From: Candidatus Cybelea septentrionalis
GTDB taxonomy: Bacteria > Vulcanimicrobiota > Vulcanimicrobiia > Vulcanimicrobiales > Vulcanimicrobiaceae
Reading direction: 5' to 3'
NCBI GenBank assembly: GCA_003158175.1
Contig: PMHJ01000021.1
Span: 57,742-121,741, forward strand
DNA: 64,000 nucleotides
Both the position numbers and the translations under genes were made by a program. Below the pieces are notes generated by a model. That model did no database searches. It was not told where the DNA came from and was given only the letters and a program-made list of their open reading frames with translations. Below, piece after piece: positions 22,338 through 30,562 of this stretch; within the stretch, counting starts at the first letter, position 1; each line of letters begins with the position of its first letter.

Positions 22338-25300
22338 CGCGCGCGCCGGCTCGGACTCAATTGGAGGCGTGGGGACTGCCAGCGCTGCTCCTCCTCGGAT
22401 TGCTCGTGCGGCTGGTCTTCGTGAATAACGAAGGCTTCAAGACCGACATAAACACTTACGTGGCCTGGGCGCTTTCGTTGAGCGGGCACGGCTTCCGAGC
22501 GTTCTATTCGACCGTCGGCTTTGCCGATTACCCGCCCGGCTATTTCTACATCCTCGCGATCGTCGGCCGGCTCTGGCACACATTGTTTGCGTCCCACGAT
22601 GCCGGCTACGCGATCCTTCGTCTGCTGGTCAAGCTGCCCGCAATACTCGCCGATCTTGGAGTCGGCCTTCTGCTCTACGCGATCGCTCGACGATTCGCCG
22701 GTGCGGCCGTGGCCTTCGGCGTGGCTGCCTTTTATCTGCTCAATCCGGCGACGATCTACATCTCTGCGTCGTGGGGACAAGTGGATTCGATTTCGGGAGG
22801 CCTGGCGCTCCTGGCAATCTACGCGCTCTTGCGCAGCGAAGATGCGGCGCCGCAATCGCGCGCGCACCTGACCTGGATCGTGCTGGCGTGGCTCTCGTTC
22901 GCGTATTCGTTGCTGATAAAACCGCAGGCCGCCGTTCTGCTGCCGCTCCTGGTCGCATTTGCCTTCGTCGACCCGCAGCGCCGCCGCGAGCGAATCGTTG
23001 CGACGGCGATCGGAGTCGCCGCTGCGCTTGCGTTCGCGTTGCTCATCACCGAGCCGTTTCACCCCAGCAATCCGGTGGCAGCCTTCAGCTGGCTCTGGAA
23101 CCAATACGCTTACGGTTCGGGCGTTTATGAGTACAACACCGTCAATGCCTTCAACCTGTGGGCTCTTCGTGGCACCATGTGGGTGTCGGACAACCAAGTC
23201 ATCTTGGGCCTTCCGCAATATGCCTGGGGCCTGGTGCTGGTCGTGGCGGCGCTGGCCTTAATCGTTTGGCGTTACGTCCAGGATCGCACCTCCGCGGCAC
23301 TCCTCGAAGGCTGCGCGATTGCCACGCTCGCCTTCTTCGTCTTGGCGACGCGCATGCACGAGCGCTATCTCTTCAACGGCCTGCTCTTTACGATCGCGTG
23401 CATTCCGCTGGCCCGCCGCTATTTTTGGGGAGCGATTGCGCTCTCGATCGTGCTGTTCGCGAATCTCTTGTATAGCCTGCAATACCTGCACGCGGTCACG
23501 AGCAGTACGCCGGGCGTCAACGCCCAGAACCTTTGGGGTCTGTGGACGACGATCTTTTCGCTGCTTGCCGTCGCGACGTTCTTCTGGCTCGGTTACCAGT
23601 TCTTGGGCGGTGCGGAGTTGCGCCCGGCCAAGCCTGCGACGAGCCGGGAACCTTCGTCGGAGCCGCAAACCGGCGGGGCCTTTCTGCCCTCCCTGCGCCA
23701 CTGGTTCGATCCTCGCGAAGGCTTGACGGCAATGCGCGCTCCGCTCGACTATGCGATCGTTGCGATACTGGGCGTCGGAAATTTCATTCTGTCGTTCATC
23801 GGCTATGGGTGGCCGCCCGATAAGGTCTTCGACGAAATTTACTTTGCACGCGCCGGCGAAGAGTATCTGCAGAACCTTCGCATCTACGAAAATACCCATC
23901 CGCCGCTTACCAAGCTCCTGATAACGCTTTCCATGATGCTCTTCGGAGGGATGCCCCACGGCCACGGGCTCGGCGGCTGGACCGGCCTCAACGCCCTTGT
24001 CGGGCAAATGGCCAACGGCGACAACTCGTATGGCTGGCGCTTTCTCGACGTCGTCTTCGGCGCGCTCGTCGTCATGTTGCTGTACGTTTTTGCAAAGCGC
24101 ATCACCGGCTCGACGCTCTTTGCAACGATCACCGCGCTGCTCCTGACCTTCGACGGCATGCATTTCGTGCAATCTCGAATCGCCACGCCTGAAGGCTTCG
24201 TCGTTTTCTTTGCGACGCTGGCCGTCTACGCATTCTATCGTTTCTGGATCAACTCGCAGGTCGGCGAACGAGCGCACGTAGCCGTTCCAACCTGGGCCCT
24301 CGCCGCCGGTGCCGCCGGAGCATTGCTCGCCGGGCTGGCAATCGCTTCGATCGGACGTGCACTGTGGCACTTCGACACGGCTGCCACGGTCGTCGTCACG
24401 CTCTATTGCGCGAGCGGAGTCTACCTCTTGGTGCGTTACGTGCTCTTCGTGCGATTCTTCGGCGACGGGCGCCGGGAGCTTTCGTACGCCGAAGGCTCGT
24501 ATGCGTTGCGCGATGCCGCGGGTACGTCGCTCTTTGCCGCCGACGGTGGAACCATCGACTCGCGTGGAAAGATTATGCGCGGCGAGCTTTCGCAGGGCAA
24601 GGGCGGCACGCTGCTCTATCGCGACGATCCGCTGACGATCGAGTACTCACGCGACGGCAGCGTCAGATACGATACGCCCGAAGGCATCGTCACGTATGCC
24701 GACGACGAAATTCGCGACCGCAGTACGGCCGCCGTTGAGAATGGGCATACCTCGCGGCGTTGGCTGATTCTCTTTACCGTCGCACTCGGGTTGCTGGTGA
24801 GCTCGAAGTGGTACGGCGTGATGGGCTTCGGCGTCAGCTTCGTCGTGCTGATCGCGGTCTGGCTTCAACGGTATCTGCTCAACCTGCGGCCGACGCTTTG
24901 GGGTAATCCGCGCGGCTTTCGCATCGACGGGGCGCTGGCGACCATTCTCTTCGTGAGCGCCACGGTGTACGCACTGGTTTGGGTGCCGGATCTCGTGCGG
25001 CATTCTCCCGATCCGGGCGAGGTTCACAACGTCAACGACGTCGTCTATAGACAGTACACGATGTACGAATATCACCATAACCTCGTGGCCACGCACCCGT
25101 ACTCCTCGAAGTGGTTTGAGTGGCCGATCGATTACGTCCCGGTCGCGTACTTCTATCAGGATCACCGCAATAATCCCAGCGACGAGAAGGGCTGTTGCGT
25201 CTACGAGATTACCTCGCTGCCGAACCCGATCATCCTGTGGTTCGGCTTGTTCTGCGTGCCGTTCGTAGGCGTGCTGGCATGGCGAGAACGGAACAAAGGC

Positions 25301-25618
25301 TACGCGCTGATCGTCATCACCTACCTGTTGCAATGGCTGCCCTGGATCGGGTCGCCCCGCCTGATATTCGCCTACCATTTTTACGTCAACATTCCGCTGA
25401 TCTGTCTGTGCAACGCCATTTTCTTGCAGCGAGCCTGGTTGTGGTTGCGGCGCCGGGAGAATCTCCAATGGCTCGGGGGCTTGGCAGTCGGCACCTACGT
25501 CGCGGCGGCGGCGGCGGGTTTCATCTATTTCTATCCGATTCTGGCGGCGCATCCGATTGCGTGGAACGCTTGGCATCAGCGGATGTGGTTCCCGACCTGG
25601 ATAATCGGTCCGGGCTAG
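22334..25618 (+). CDS. Large GT-C glycosyltransferase: N-terminal mannosyltransferase-like module fused to PMT/GT39 module
   Basis: 1094 residues with many membrane segments. Residues 1 to about 430 form a GT-C module with NTYVAWALSLSGHG, DYPPGYFYIL and RMHERYLFNGLLF. From about 470 a second module has the protein O-mannosyltransferase signature VFDEIYFARAGEEY (Asp near 500), NTHPPLTKLLI and RIATPEGFVVFFATLAVY. Residues about 707-811 are a hydrophilic beta-rich insertion between membrane segments. GT-C enzymes use polyprenyl-phosphate sugars at the outer face of the membrane; ATGA coupling to the polyprenyl synthase fits that. Substrate and acceptor are unknown. A frame extending upstream lies inside the synthase gene. 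Confidence 0.82.
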   Translation: MTRAPARTQLEAWGLPALLLLGLLVRLVFVNNEGFKTDINTYVAWALSLSGHGFRAFYSTVGFADYPPGYFYILAIVGRLWHTLFASHDAGYAILRLLVKLPAILADLGVGLLLYAIARRFAGAAVAFGVAAFYLLNPATIYISASWGQVDSISGGLALLAIYALLRSEDAAPQSRAHLTWIVLAWLSFAYSLLIKPQAAVLLPLLVAFAFVDPQRRRERIVATAIGVAAALAFALLITEPFHPSNPVAAFSWLWNQYAYGSGVYEYNTVNAFNLWALRGTMWVSDNQVILGLPQYAWGLVLVVAALALIVWRYVQDRTSAALLEGCAIATLAFFVLATRMHERYLFNGLLFTIACIPLARRYFWGAIALSIVLFANLLYSLQYLHAVTSSTPGVNAQNLWGLWTTIFSLLAVATFFWLGYQFLGGAELRPAKPATSREPSSEPQTGGAFLPSLRHWFDPREGLTAMRAPLDYAIVAILGVGNFILSFIGYGWPPDKVFDEIYFARAGEEYLQNLRIYENTHPPLTKLLITLSMMLFGGMPHGHGLGGWTGLNALVGQMANGDNSYGWRFLDVVFGALVVMLLYVFAKRITGSTLFATITALLLTFDGMHFVQSRIATPEGFVVFFATLAVYAFYRFWINSQVGERAHVAVPTWALAAGAAGALLAGLAIASIGRALWHFDTAATVVVTLYCASGVYLLVRYVLFVRFFGDGRRELSYAEGSYALRDAAGTSLFAADGGTIDSRGKIMRGELSQGKGGTLLYRDDPLTIEYSRDGSVRYDTPEGIVTYADDEIRDRSTAAVENGHTSRRWLILFTVALGLLVSSKWYGVMGFGVSFVVLIAVWLQRYLLNLRPTLWGNPRGFRIDGALATILFVSATVYALVWVPDLVRHSPDPGEVHNVNDVVYRQYTMYEYHHNLVATHPYSSKWFEWPIDYVPVAYFYQDHRNNPSDEKGCCVYEITSLPNPIILWFGLFCVPFVGVLAWRERNKGYALIVITYLLQWLPWIGSPRLIFAYHFYVNIPLICLCNAIFLQRAWLWLRRRENLQWLGGLAVGTYVAAAAAGFIYFYPILAAHPIAWNAWHQRMWFPTWIIGPG

Positions 25619-25703
25619 GAGCCTGTAGGGTTATGCCGCATTTCCGTCTTCGTGCCGCCTTTTGTCAACGAATCCGAAAACGGGCATAACCCTACAGGCT
25701 CCT
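25617..25703. repeat. Perfect 21-base inverted repeat with 45-base centre
   Basis: Arms at 25617-25637 and 25683-25703 are exact reverse complements (left arm begins AGGAGCCTGTAGGG and ends TTATGCC). The left arm begins inside the TAG stop of the glycosyltransferase gene. There is no T-tract, so it is not a classical Rho-independent terminator. It could be a small non-autonomous element or a large-loop hairpin. No second copy is evident in the window. Confidence 0.75.
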
Positions 25704-25735
25704 CGCGAAGCCGCTGGCGGAGAGGTTTAGGCTAA

Positions 25736-26482
25736 ATGTCGGGACATTCCAAATGGCACAATATCAAGCTCAAGAAGGGCAAGGTGGACGCGCAGCGGGG
25801 CGCGCTCTTCACGAAGCTCAGCAAAGAAATCATCCTCGCGGCGAAGGGCGGCTCTCCCGACCCTGACGCCAACTATCGGCTGAAGATCGCCGTCGAGAAA
25901 GCGCGCGAATTCAACATGCCGCAAGAGAACATCAAGCGCGCCATCGCGCGTGCCGGCGGACAGGACGACGAACGCGAAATCGAGGAAATCCGTTACGAAG
26001 GATACGGTCCAGCGGGACTGGCGGTCGTCATCGACGCCGCGACGGACAATCGCAACCGAACCGCCGGAGAACTGCGCTTTCTTTTCAGCAGACATGAAGG
26101 CAGTTTGGGGGAGACGGGCAGCGTCGCGTGGATGTTCGATCCGGTCGGGATCGTCGAGCTCGATCCCGGCGGTAAGTCTGAGGACGCGCTGATGGAAGAG
26201 GCGCTCGTCGATGGGGTCGAGGACATCGAGTACGACGCGGACGTCGCCATCATCTACACGCAACCAACGATGTTGGCCGACGTACGCGATGCCCTTCGCG
26301 CGCGAGGAGCGCGAATTTCAGATGCGTACCTCGGCATGCGCCCAAAGACGAAGATCGAGCGCAACGGCAACGACCTTACGGCGGCTCTGGCCTTCCTCGA
26401 CGCGCTCGACGAGCATGAAGACGCGCAGCGGGTCTTCAGCAATCTCGACTTTAGCCACGTCCCAATGGAGGCGTTTACCTGA
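25736..26482 (+). CDS. yebC: YebC/PmpR family regulatory protein
   Basis: 248 residues with the canonical N-terminus MSGHSKWHNIKLKKGKVD, followed by LFTKLSKEIILAAKGG, NMPQENIKRAIARA and the YEGYGPAGLAVVIDA strand. YebC proteins bind DNA or ribosomes; recent work on the family ties them to translation of proline-rich stretches and to transcription. Here the gene lies alone between the inverted repeat and the PASTA gene. Its stop overlaps the probable CTG start of the next gene. Complete and normal length. Confidence 0.96.
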   Translation: MSGHSKWHNIKLKKGKVDAQRGALFTKLSKEIILAAKGGSPDPDANYRLKIAVEKAREFNMPQENIKRAIARAGGQDDEREIEEIRYEGYGPAGLAVVIDAATDNRNRTAGELRFLFSRHEGSLGETGSVAWMFDPVGIVELDPGGKSEDALMEEALVDGVEDIEYDADVAIIYTQPTMLADVRDALRARGARISDAYLGMRPKTKIERNGNDLTAALAFLDALDEHEDAQRVFSNLDFSHVPMEAFT

Positions 26483-27486
26483 AGCCCGCTACCATCGTCT
26501 TGGTGATCTTCGTTGCGTTGGTCGTGTGGTTTGGGCACCAGATCTACGATTTCTTGATTCCCTCGTCGGCAACGGTGACCGTGCCCTCATTTGTGGGCCA
26601 GACGCTGGCCGACGCCAACGCCGAGGTCAACCGATTAAAGCTTGCCTCGGCGGTCGTGGACCACACTTCGAGCGATCGATATCCCAAAGACGTCATCATT
26701 ATGCAGCGCCCCCAAGCCGGCGATCAAGTGCGCGAAGGACGTCAAGTTTCATTCGTGATTAGCGACGGAATTATCGCGCGTCTCATGCCCGACTTGCGCT
26801 ACCAGTCTATGCGAGAAGTGCAGCTCGATCTTTCTCGCGCGCGTCTTACGCTCGGAAAGGTGACGTATGCAAAGAGCGACGTGATCCCGGAGGGACACGT
26901 GATCTCGCAGGTCCCGGCGCCGATAACCAGCGTGCACGAGGGAGACTCCGTCGCGCTGGTCGTAAGCCAAGGCGGCCGGCCGAACCTGCGCGTTCCCGAT
27001 TTCGTTGGATTGACGATCGATCAGGCGCGGACGGTCGCCGCGGATATCGGCATCCAACTCGGACAGATCGTGTGGACGCCGCTGGGCGCAAGCGGGCCCG
27101 CTCACGGTGTGATCGCACGACAGCGTCCCGCGCCCGATGCGAAGATCGCATCGTTCGAGCCCGTTTCGCTGCAGGTCAGCGCCGGCCCGAACGAATCGGG
27201 CTATATTATCCATCAGGCCCGCGTGCTCGTTTCCGTTCCCGAAACCGACAACGCCACAACCGACTCGCAGCTCGACGTCAGGCTCGCCCTCACGGACGCG
27301 ACGGGCCAGTACGATCTTTATCACGCCTTTGCCGAGCCGGGCCAGAAGCTCGACTTTACCGTGACCGCGATCGGAACGTCCGTGCTCGACATGTACGTCA
27401 ACAACACGCTCGTGGGCGAAACGCGCCTCGGAACCGAACCGCCGAGCGTTTACGGTGCAAAGCCCTCCCCGTCGCCCACTCAATGA
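26479..27486 (+). CDS. Membrane-anchored PASTA-domain protein without kinase domain
   Basis: About 335 residues: an N-terminal membrane anchor (ATIVLVIFVALVVWFG), then three PASTA domains at about residues 33-102, 103-168 and 169-238, each opening near VP(S/D)FVG or MPDLRYQ and ending in a VSFVISDG/VALVVSQGG strand. A beta-rich C-terminal tail follows. PASTA domains bind muropeptides or septal peptidoglycan. The kinase part of PrkC/StkP-type proteins is absent. Start: CTG at 26479 has GGAGG eight bases upstream and overlaps the yebC stop as CTGA. TTG at 26497 and GTG at 26500 lie too far from any site and would remove the basic n-region. Confidence 0.8.
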   Translation: MKPATIVLVIFVALVVWFGHQIYDFLIPSSATVTVPSFVGQTLADANAEVNRLKLASAVVDHTSSDRYPKDVIIMQRPQAGDQVREGRQVSFVISDGIIARLMPDLRYQSMREVQLDLSRARLTLGKVTYAKSDVIPEGHVISQVPAPITSVHEGDSVALVVSQGGRPNLRVPDFVGLTIDQARTVAADIGIQLGQIVWTPLGASGPAHGVIARQRPAPDAKIASFEPVSLQVSAGPNESGYIIHQARVLVSVPETDNATTDSQLDVRLALTDATGQYDLYHAFAEPGQKLDFTVTAIGTSVLDMYVNNTLVGETRLGTEPPSVYGAKPSPSPTQ

Positions 27487-27517
27487 TTTTCATCGGCTGC
27501 GGCCGAACGGCGTCGAT

Positions 27518-28171
27518 GTGACGATACTTGCGCCTTCGCTGCTGTCGGCCGATTTCGCGCGAATTGCGGAGCAAATCGCTTGCGTGCAAGAGGCGGGGGC
27601 GCAGTATCTGCATCTCGATGTGATGGACGGGCGATTCGTGCCGAACATTACGTGGGGGCCAAAGATCATCGGCGACCTGCGGAGGTTGTCGCCGCTCGTC
27701 TTCGACGCGCATTTGATGATCGTCGAGCCGGAGCGCTACGTGGACGATTTCCGCGAAGCGGGTTGCGACCGCATCACCTTTCACCTGGAGGCGACGCCGC
27801 ACGCAGAGCGGCTGCTCGTGCATTTGCGGTCGATGGGTGTGAAGGCGGGAATAGCGATCTGTCCCCAAACGCCGGTCGGAATGCTGCAAGACGTCATTGA
27901 AAATTGCGACACAGTGCTCGTGATGAGCGTCAATCCTGGGTTCTCAGGCCAGAAGTTCATCCCGCACGCGATCGAAAAAGTACGCGAGGCCCGCGCGTTG
28001 ATCGACGGACGCAACGTCGAGTGTTTGATCGAAGTGGACGGCGGAGTCGGCGAAGGAAACGCGCGCGCGCTAGTCGAGGCGGGCGCGGACGCGCTCGTGA
28101 TGGGTGCGACGGTCTTCGGCGCGCCGGATCCCGCCGTCGCGTTGCGCCGCATCCGCGCGCTCCTGGCGTGA
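27518..28171 (+). CDS. rpe: Ribulose-phosphate 3-epimerase
   Basis: Interconverts ribulose 5-phosphate and xylulose 5-phosphate, supplying the transketolase encoded at 7555-9558. 217-residue TIM barrel with APSLLSADF, the metal-site HLDVMDGRFVPNITWGP, FDAHLMIVEPE, VMSVNPGFSGQKF and EVDGGV. GTG at 27518 gives MTILAPSLLSADF and matches the family start. The stop overlaps thiL as GTGA. Confidence 0.95.
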   Translation: MTILAPSLLSADFARIAEQIACVQEAGAQYLHLDVMDGRFVPNITWGPKIIGDLRRLSPLVFDAHLMIVEPERYVDDFREAGCDRITFHLEATPHAERLLVHLRSMGVKAGIAICPQTPVGMLQDVIENCDTVLVMSVNPGFSGQKFIPHAIEKVREARALIDGRNVECLIEVDGGVGEGNARALVEAGADALVMGATVFGAPDPAVALRRIRALLA

Positions 28172-29181
28172 CCGAAGACGAAATCGTCAAGGCGATAGCC
28201 GCCCTTTGTGACCCTGTGCGCAGTCGAAGGGCAGTCGAAGGGCTGTCGAAGGATGATATTGATTCAAAGGGCCGCGTCATTATCGGGATCGGTGACGACG
28301 CGGCGCTCTGGCAACCCTCGCGTTCCCATCGCAGCGTCATCTCGACCGACATGCTCGTCGAAGGCGTTCATTTTCGGCGCGACACGATGTCGCTCGAAGA
28401 CGCCGGCTGGCGCGCGATGGCCGCGGCGCTCAGCGATCTGGCCGCGATGGGCGCGCGCCCGGTTCTCGCAACGGTCGCCCTGGGCGTGCCGGCAGCCAAC
28501 GCGCAAGGCGAGATTATGGAGCTCTATCAGGGAATCGCGGCCGCGGCTCGTTGCTTTGATATCGCGATAGCGGGCGGAGATCTATCGCGCTGCGATCTCG
28601 TGACGATCTCGATTACGGTCGTCGGCGAGGTACGCCCCTCGCGCGTCAAAAGGCGCGCCGGCGCCGGACCGGGGGACGTGCTGGCGGTGACCGGCGCGCT
28701 CGGCGCAGCACGCGCGGGACTAGAACTCGCAAGCCAACGGGGACTTGTGGAGGGCGCGGATGGCGACGCCGCGCTGCAAGCCTTTCGCCGGCCGACTCCG
28801 CGAATAGCCGAAGGCCGCTTTCTCGGGGCGAGCGTAAACGTGACGGCGATGATGGATTGCTCGGATGGGCTCTCAACCGACGCGCGGCGGCTCTGTGCCG
28901 CGAGCGATTGTGGTGCGGTGCTCGAGGCCATTCCCGTTGCCGACTCCGCCCGCGACGCCGGTCAACGGCTCGGCGAAGACCCCGAGGGTTTCGCGCTGGC
29001 CGGCGGCGAGGATTTCGAGCTATTGGTGACGGTCCGGGCTCGCGCGTTCCGCTACCTCGCCGGCCGCTACGAAAAGCGCTTTAAGAAGAAGCTGCTGCGG
29101 GTAGGGGCCTTACGAAAAGCACGCGGCGTGGAATGGCAAGGGGCGCCGCTCGATCTCCTGGGCTGGGATCACTTCGCGTAG
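28168..29181 (+). CDS. thiL: Thiamine-monophosphate kinase
   Basis: Phosphorylates thiamine monophosphate to the active cofactor needed by transketolase. 337 residues with IGIGDDAAL, the metal-binding STDMLVEGVHF, SDLAAMGARP, AGGDLSRCD and the late MMDCSDGLSTDARR and GGEDFELL motifs. GTG at 28168 overlaps the rpe stop. Residues 15-29 (DPVRSRRAVEGLSKD) are encoded by a dispersed repeat copy inserted in frame between the first helix and the GDDAA strand, so this loop is longer than usual. Catalytic motifs are unaffected. Confidence 0.92.
   Translation: MTEDEIVKAIAALCDPVRSRRAVEGLSKDDIDSKGRVIIGIGDDAALWQPSRSHRSVISTDMLVEGVHFRRDTMSLEDAGWRAMAAALSDLAAMGARPVLATVALGVPAANAQGEIMELYQGIAAAARCFDIAIAGGDLSRCDLVTISITVVGEVRPSRVKRRAGAGPGDVLAVTGALGAARAGLELASQRGLVEGADGDAALQAFRRPTPRIAEGRFLGASVNVTAMMDCSDGLSTDARRLCAASDCGAVLEAIPVADSARDAGQRLGEDPEGFALAGGEDFELLVTVRARAFRYLAGRYEKRFKKKLLRVGALRKARGVEWQGAPLDLLGWDHFA
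28210..28256 (+). repeat. Dispersed repeat copy inside thiL
   Basis: Compound copy with CAGTCGAAGGG, a second CAGTCGAAGGG and a final CTGTCGAAGGATGA, translated in frame as a 15-residue loop near the ThiL N-terminus. Confidence 0.8.
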
Positions 29182-29188
29182 GGCGCGC

Positions 29189-29380
29189 CTAGGCGCGGCG
29201 AGTAACGCGTTTGGAACGCAAGCAGCTGGTGCAGACTTTGGCGGTGCGGTGCTCTCCGCGATCGTCGATCCGAACGGATTGAAGGTTCGGAAGCCAACGC
29301 CGCCTGGTTTTATTCATGGCGTGGCTGACGTTGTTGCCCGCCTTGGGTCCTTTTCCGCAAACTTCACAGCGCTTGGCCAT
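29189..29380 (-). CDS. rpmB: 50S ribosomal protein L28 (bL28), zinc-ribbon form
   Basis: 63 residues starting [21 protein letters not shown], then [13 protein letters not shown] and [12 protein letters not shown]. The two CxxC pairs (CEVC, CTSC) mark the zinc-binding form of bL28. It sits tail to tail with thiL; the 7-base gap contains the palindrome GCGCCTAGGCGC. ATG at 29380. Confidence 0.95.
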   Translation of the reverse strand: MAKRCEVCGKGPKAGNNVSHAMNKTRRRWLPNLQSVRIDDRGEHRTAKVCTSCLRSKRVTRRA

Positions 29381-29428
29381 AGCCGGCAGATAGTACCATG
29401 CGGCTAAGACCCCTGGCAAGGACGAATT

Positions 29429-29497
29429 GTCATCCCGAGCACAGTCGGTGTCGTCCTGAGCCCAGTCGTTGTCATCCTGAGCGCAGTAGAAGGATGA
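29429..29497 (+). repeat. Cluster of three degenerate dispersed-repeat units
   Basis: GTCATCCCGAGC, GTCGTCCTGAGC and GTCATCCTGAGC occur in a row, closing with GTAGAAGGATGA, in the divergent rpmB-plsX gap. It is non-coding, unlike many copies in the window. Confidence 0.8.
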
Positions 29498-29540
29498 CCG
29501 GAGGCAAGGATTCCCTGGGCGGCCCCCAAAGACGGCACCC

Positions 29541-30548
29541 GTGAAGCGAGCGCGCATCGCAGTCGACGCGATGGGCGGCGACCACGCGCCGGAAGAGATT
29601 GTTGCCGGAGCATTGCTCGCCGCGCAAGAGTTCGACGTTGAGGTCGTGCTGGTAGGAGATGAAGCGCGCGTTCGCTCGCTGCTGCCCTCCGCCGTTGTCG
29701 ACCGCGTAACCCTGGTCCACGCCCCCGAAGCGATCGCCATGGACCTCAGCCCTTCGACGGCGGCTCGTTCTTGCGAGCGCACATCGCTGGGCGTTGCGGT
29801 GCATCTCGTCAAGCAGGGTGAGGCCGACGCGGTCGTCTCCGCCGGAAACAGCGGGGCCTTCGTCGCGATCGCCTTTATCAAACTCCGTACGATCGAAGGG
29901 GTCTCGCGTCCGGCTATTGCGACGGTCTGGCCGGCGCTCAACGGCCCAACGATCCTGCTCGATTCGGGCGCCACTGTCGATTGCCGTCCGGAATGGCTCG
30001 AGCAGTTCGGCGTCATGGGTTCGGCCTACGCCAAGGCCGTGCTTGGAATCCCCGAGCCTCGCGTCGCGGTGCTCTCCAATGGTGAGGAACGCAGCAAGGG
30101 TAACCAACTCGTCCTGGAAGCCGCGCGCCTGCTCGAGGCGGCTCCGGTTCGATTCATCGGGAACGTCGAAGGCCGCGATCTCTTCCACAACGCGGCCGAC
30201 GTAATCGTCGCCGACGGCTTCGTCGGCAACATCGTGCTCAAGACCGGCGAGGGCATGATCGCCGACCTCGCGCGGGTGATGCATGACGCGCTGCTCGGCG
30301 GCAATATCGCCACGAAAATCGGGACGTATATGCTGGCGCCGGCGTTGCGGCGCTTACGCAGGAAGTTCGATTACGAAACGTATGGCGGCGCGCCGCTGCT
30401 CGGCCTTCGAGGAAACTGCATCGTGACGCACGGGCGCTCGAGTCGCAATGCGATCAAACACGCCATCAAGGCGGCGGCCGAAGAAGTCGAACACGACGTC
30501 GTCGGCAAAATCAGCGAGCTGATCGCACCGCAACTCGCGGCCACGTAA
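29541..30548 (+). CDS. plsX: Phosphate acyltransferase PlsX
   Basis: Makes acyl phosphate from acyl-ACP, the first step toward phosphatidic acid; plsC at 19930 acts later. 335 residues with [19 protein letters not shown] at the start, [34 protein letters not shown] and [16 protein letters not shown] at 29541. hemW follows after 14 bases. Confidence 0.95.
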   Translation: MKRARIAVDAMGGDHAPEEIVAGALLAAQEFDVEVVLVGDEARVRSLLPSAVVDRVTLVHAPEAIAMDLSPSTAARSCERTSLGVAVHLVKQGEADAVVSAGNSGAFVAIAFIKLRTIEGVSRPAIATVWPALNGPTILLDSGATVDCRPEWLEQFGVMGSAYAKAVLGIPEPRVAVLSNGEERSKGNQLVLEAARLLEAAPVRFIGNVEGRDLFHNAADVIVADGFVGNIVLKTGEGMIADLARVMHDALLGGNIATKIGTYMLAPALRRLRRKFDYETYGGAPLLGLRGNCIVTHGRSSRNAIKHAIKAAAEEVEHDVVGKISELIAPQLAAT

Positions 30549-30562
30549 GGGCCGTCGCCGCG

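Noticed and set aside
23258..24370. Long minus-strand frame opposite the glycosyltransferase
   Set aside because: Composition and codon positions fit a shadow of the membrane-protein gene; no motif or ribosome-binding site.
29182..29200. GC-rich palindrome GCGCCTAGGCGC between thiL and rpmB considered as a terminator
   Set aside because: There is no T-tract and the arms lie within the rpmB stop region; chance is likely in this base composition.
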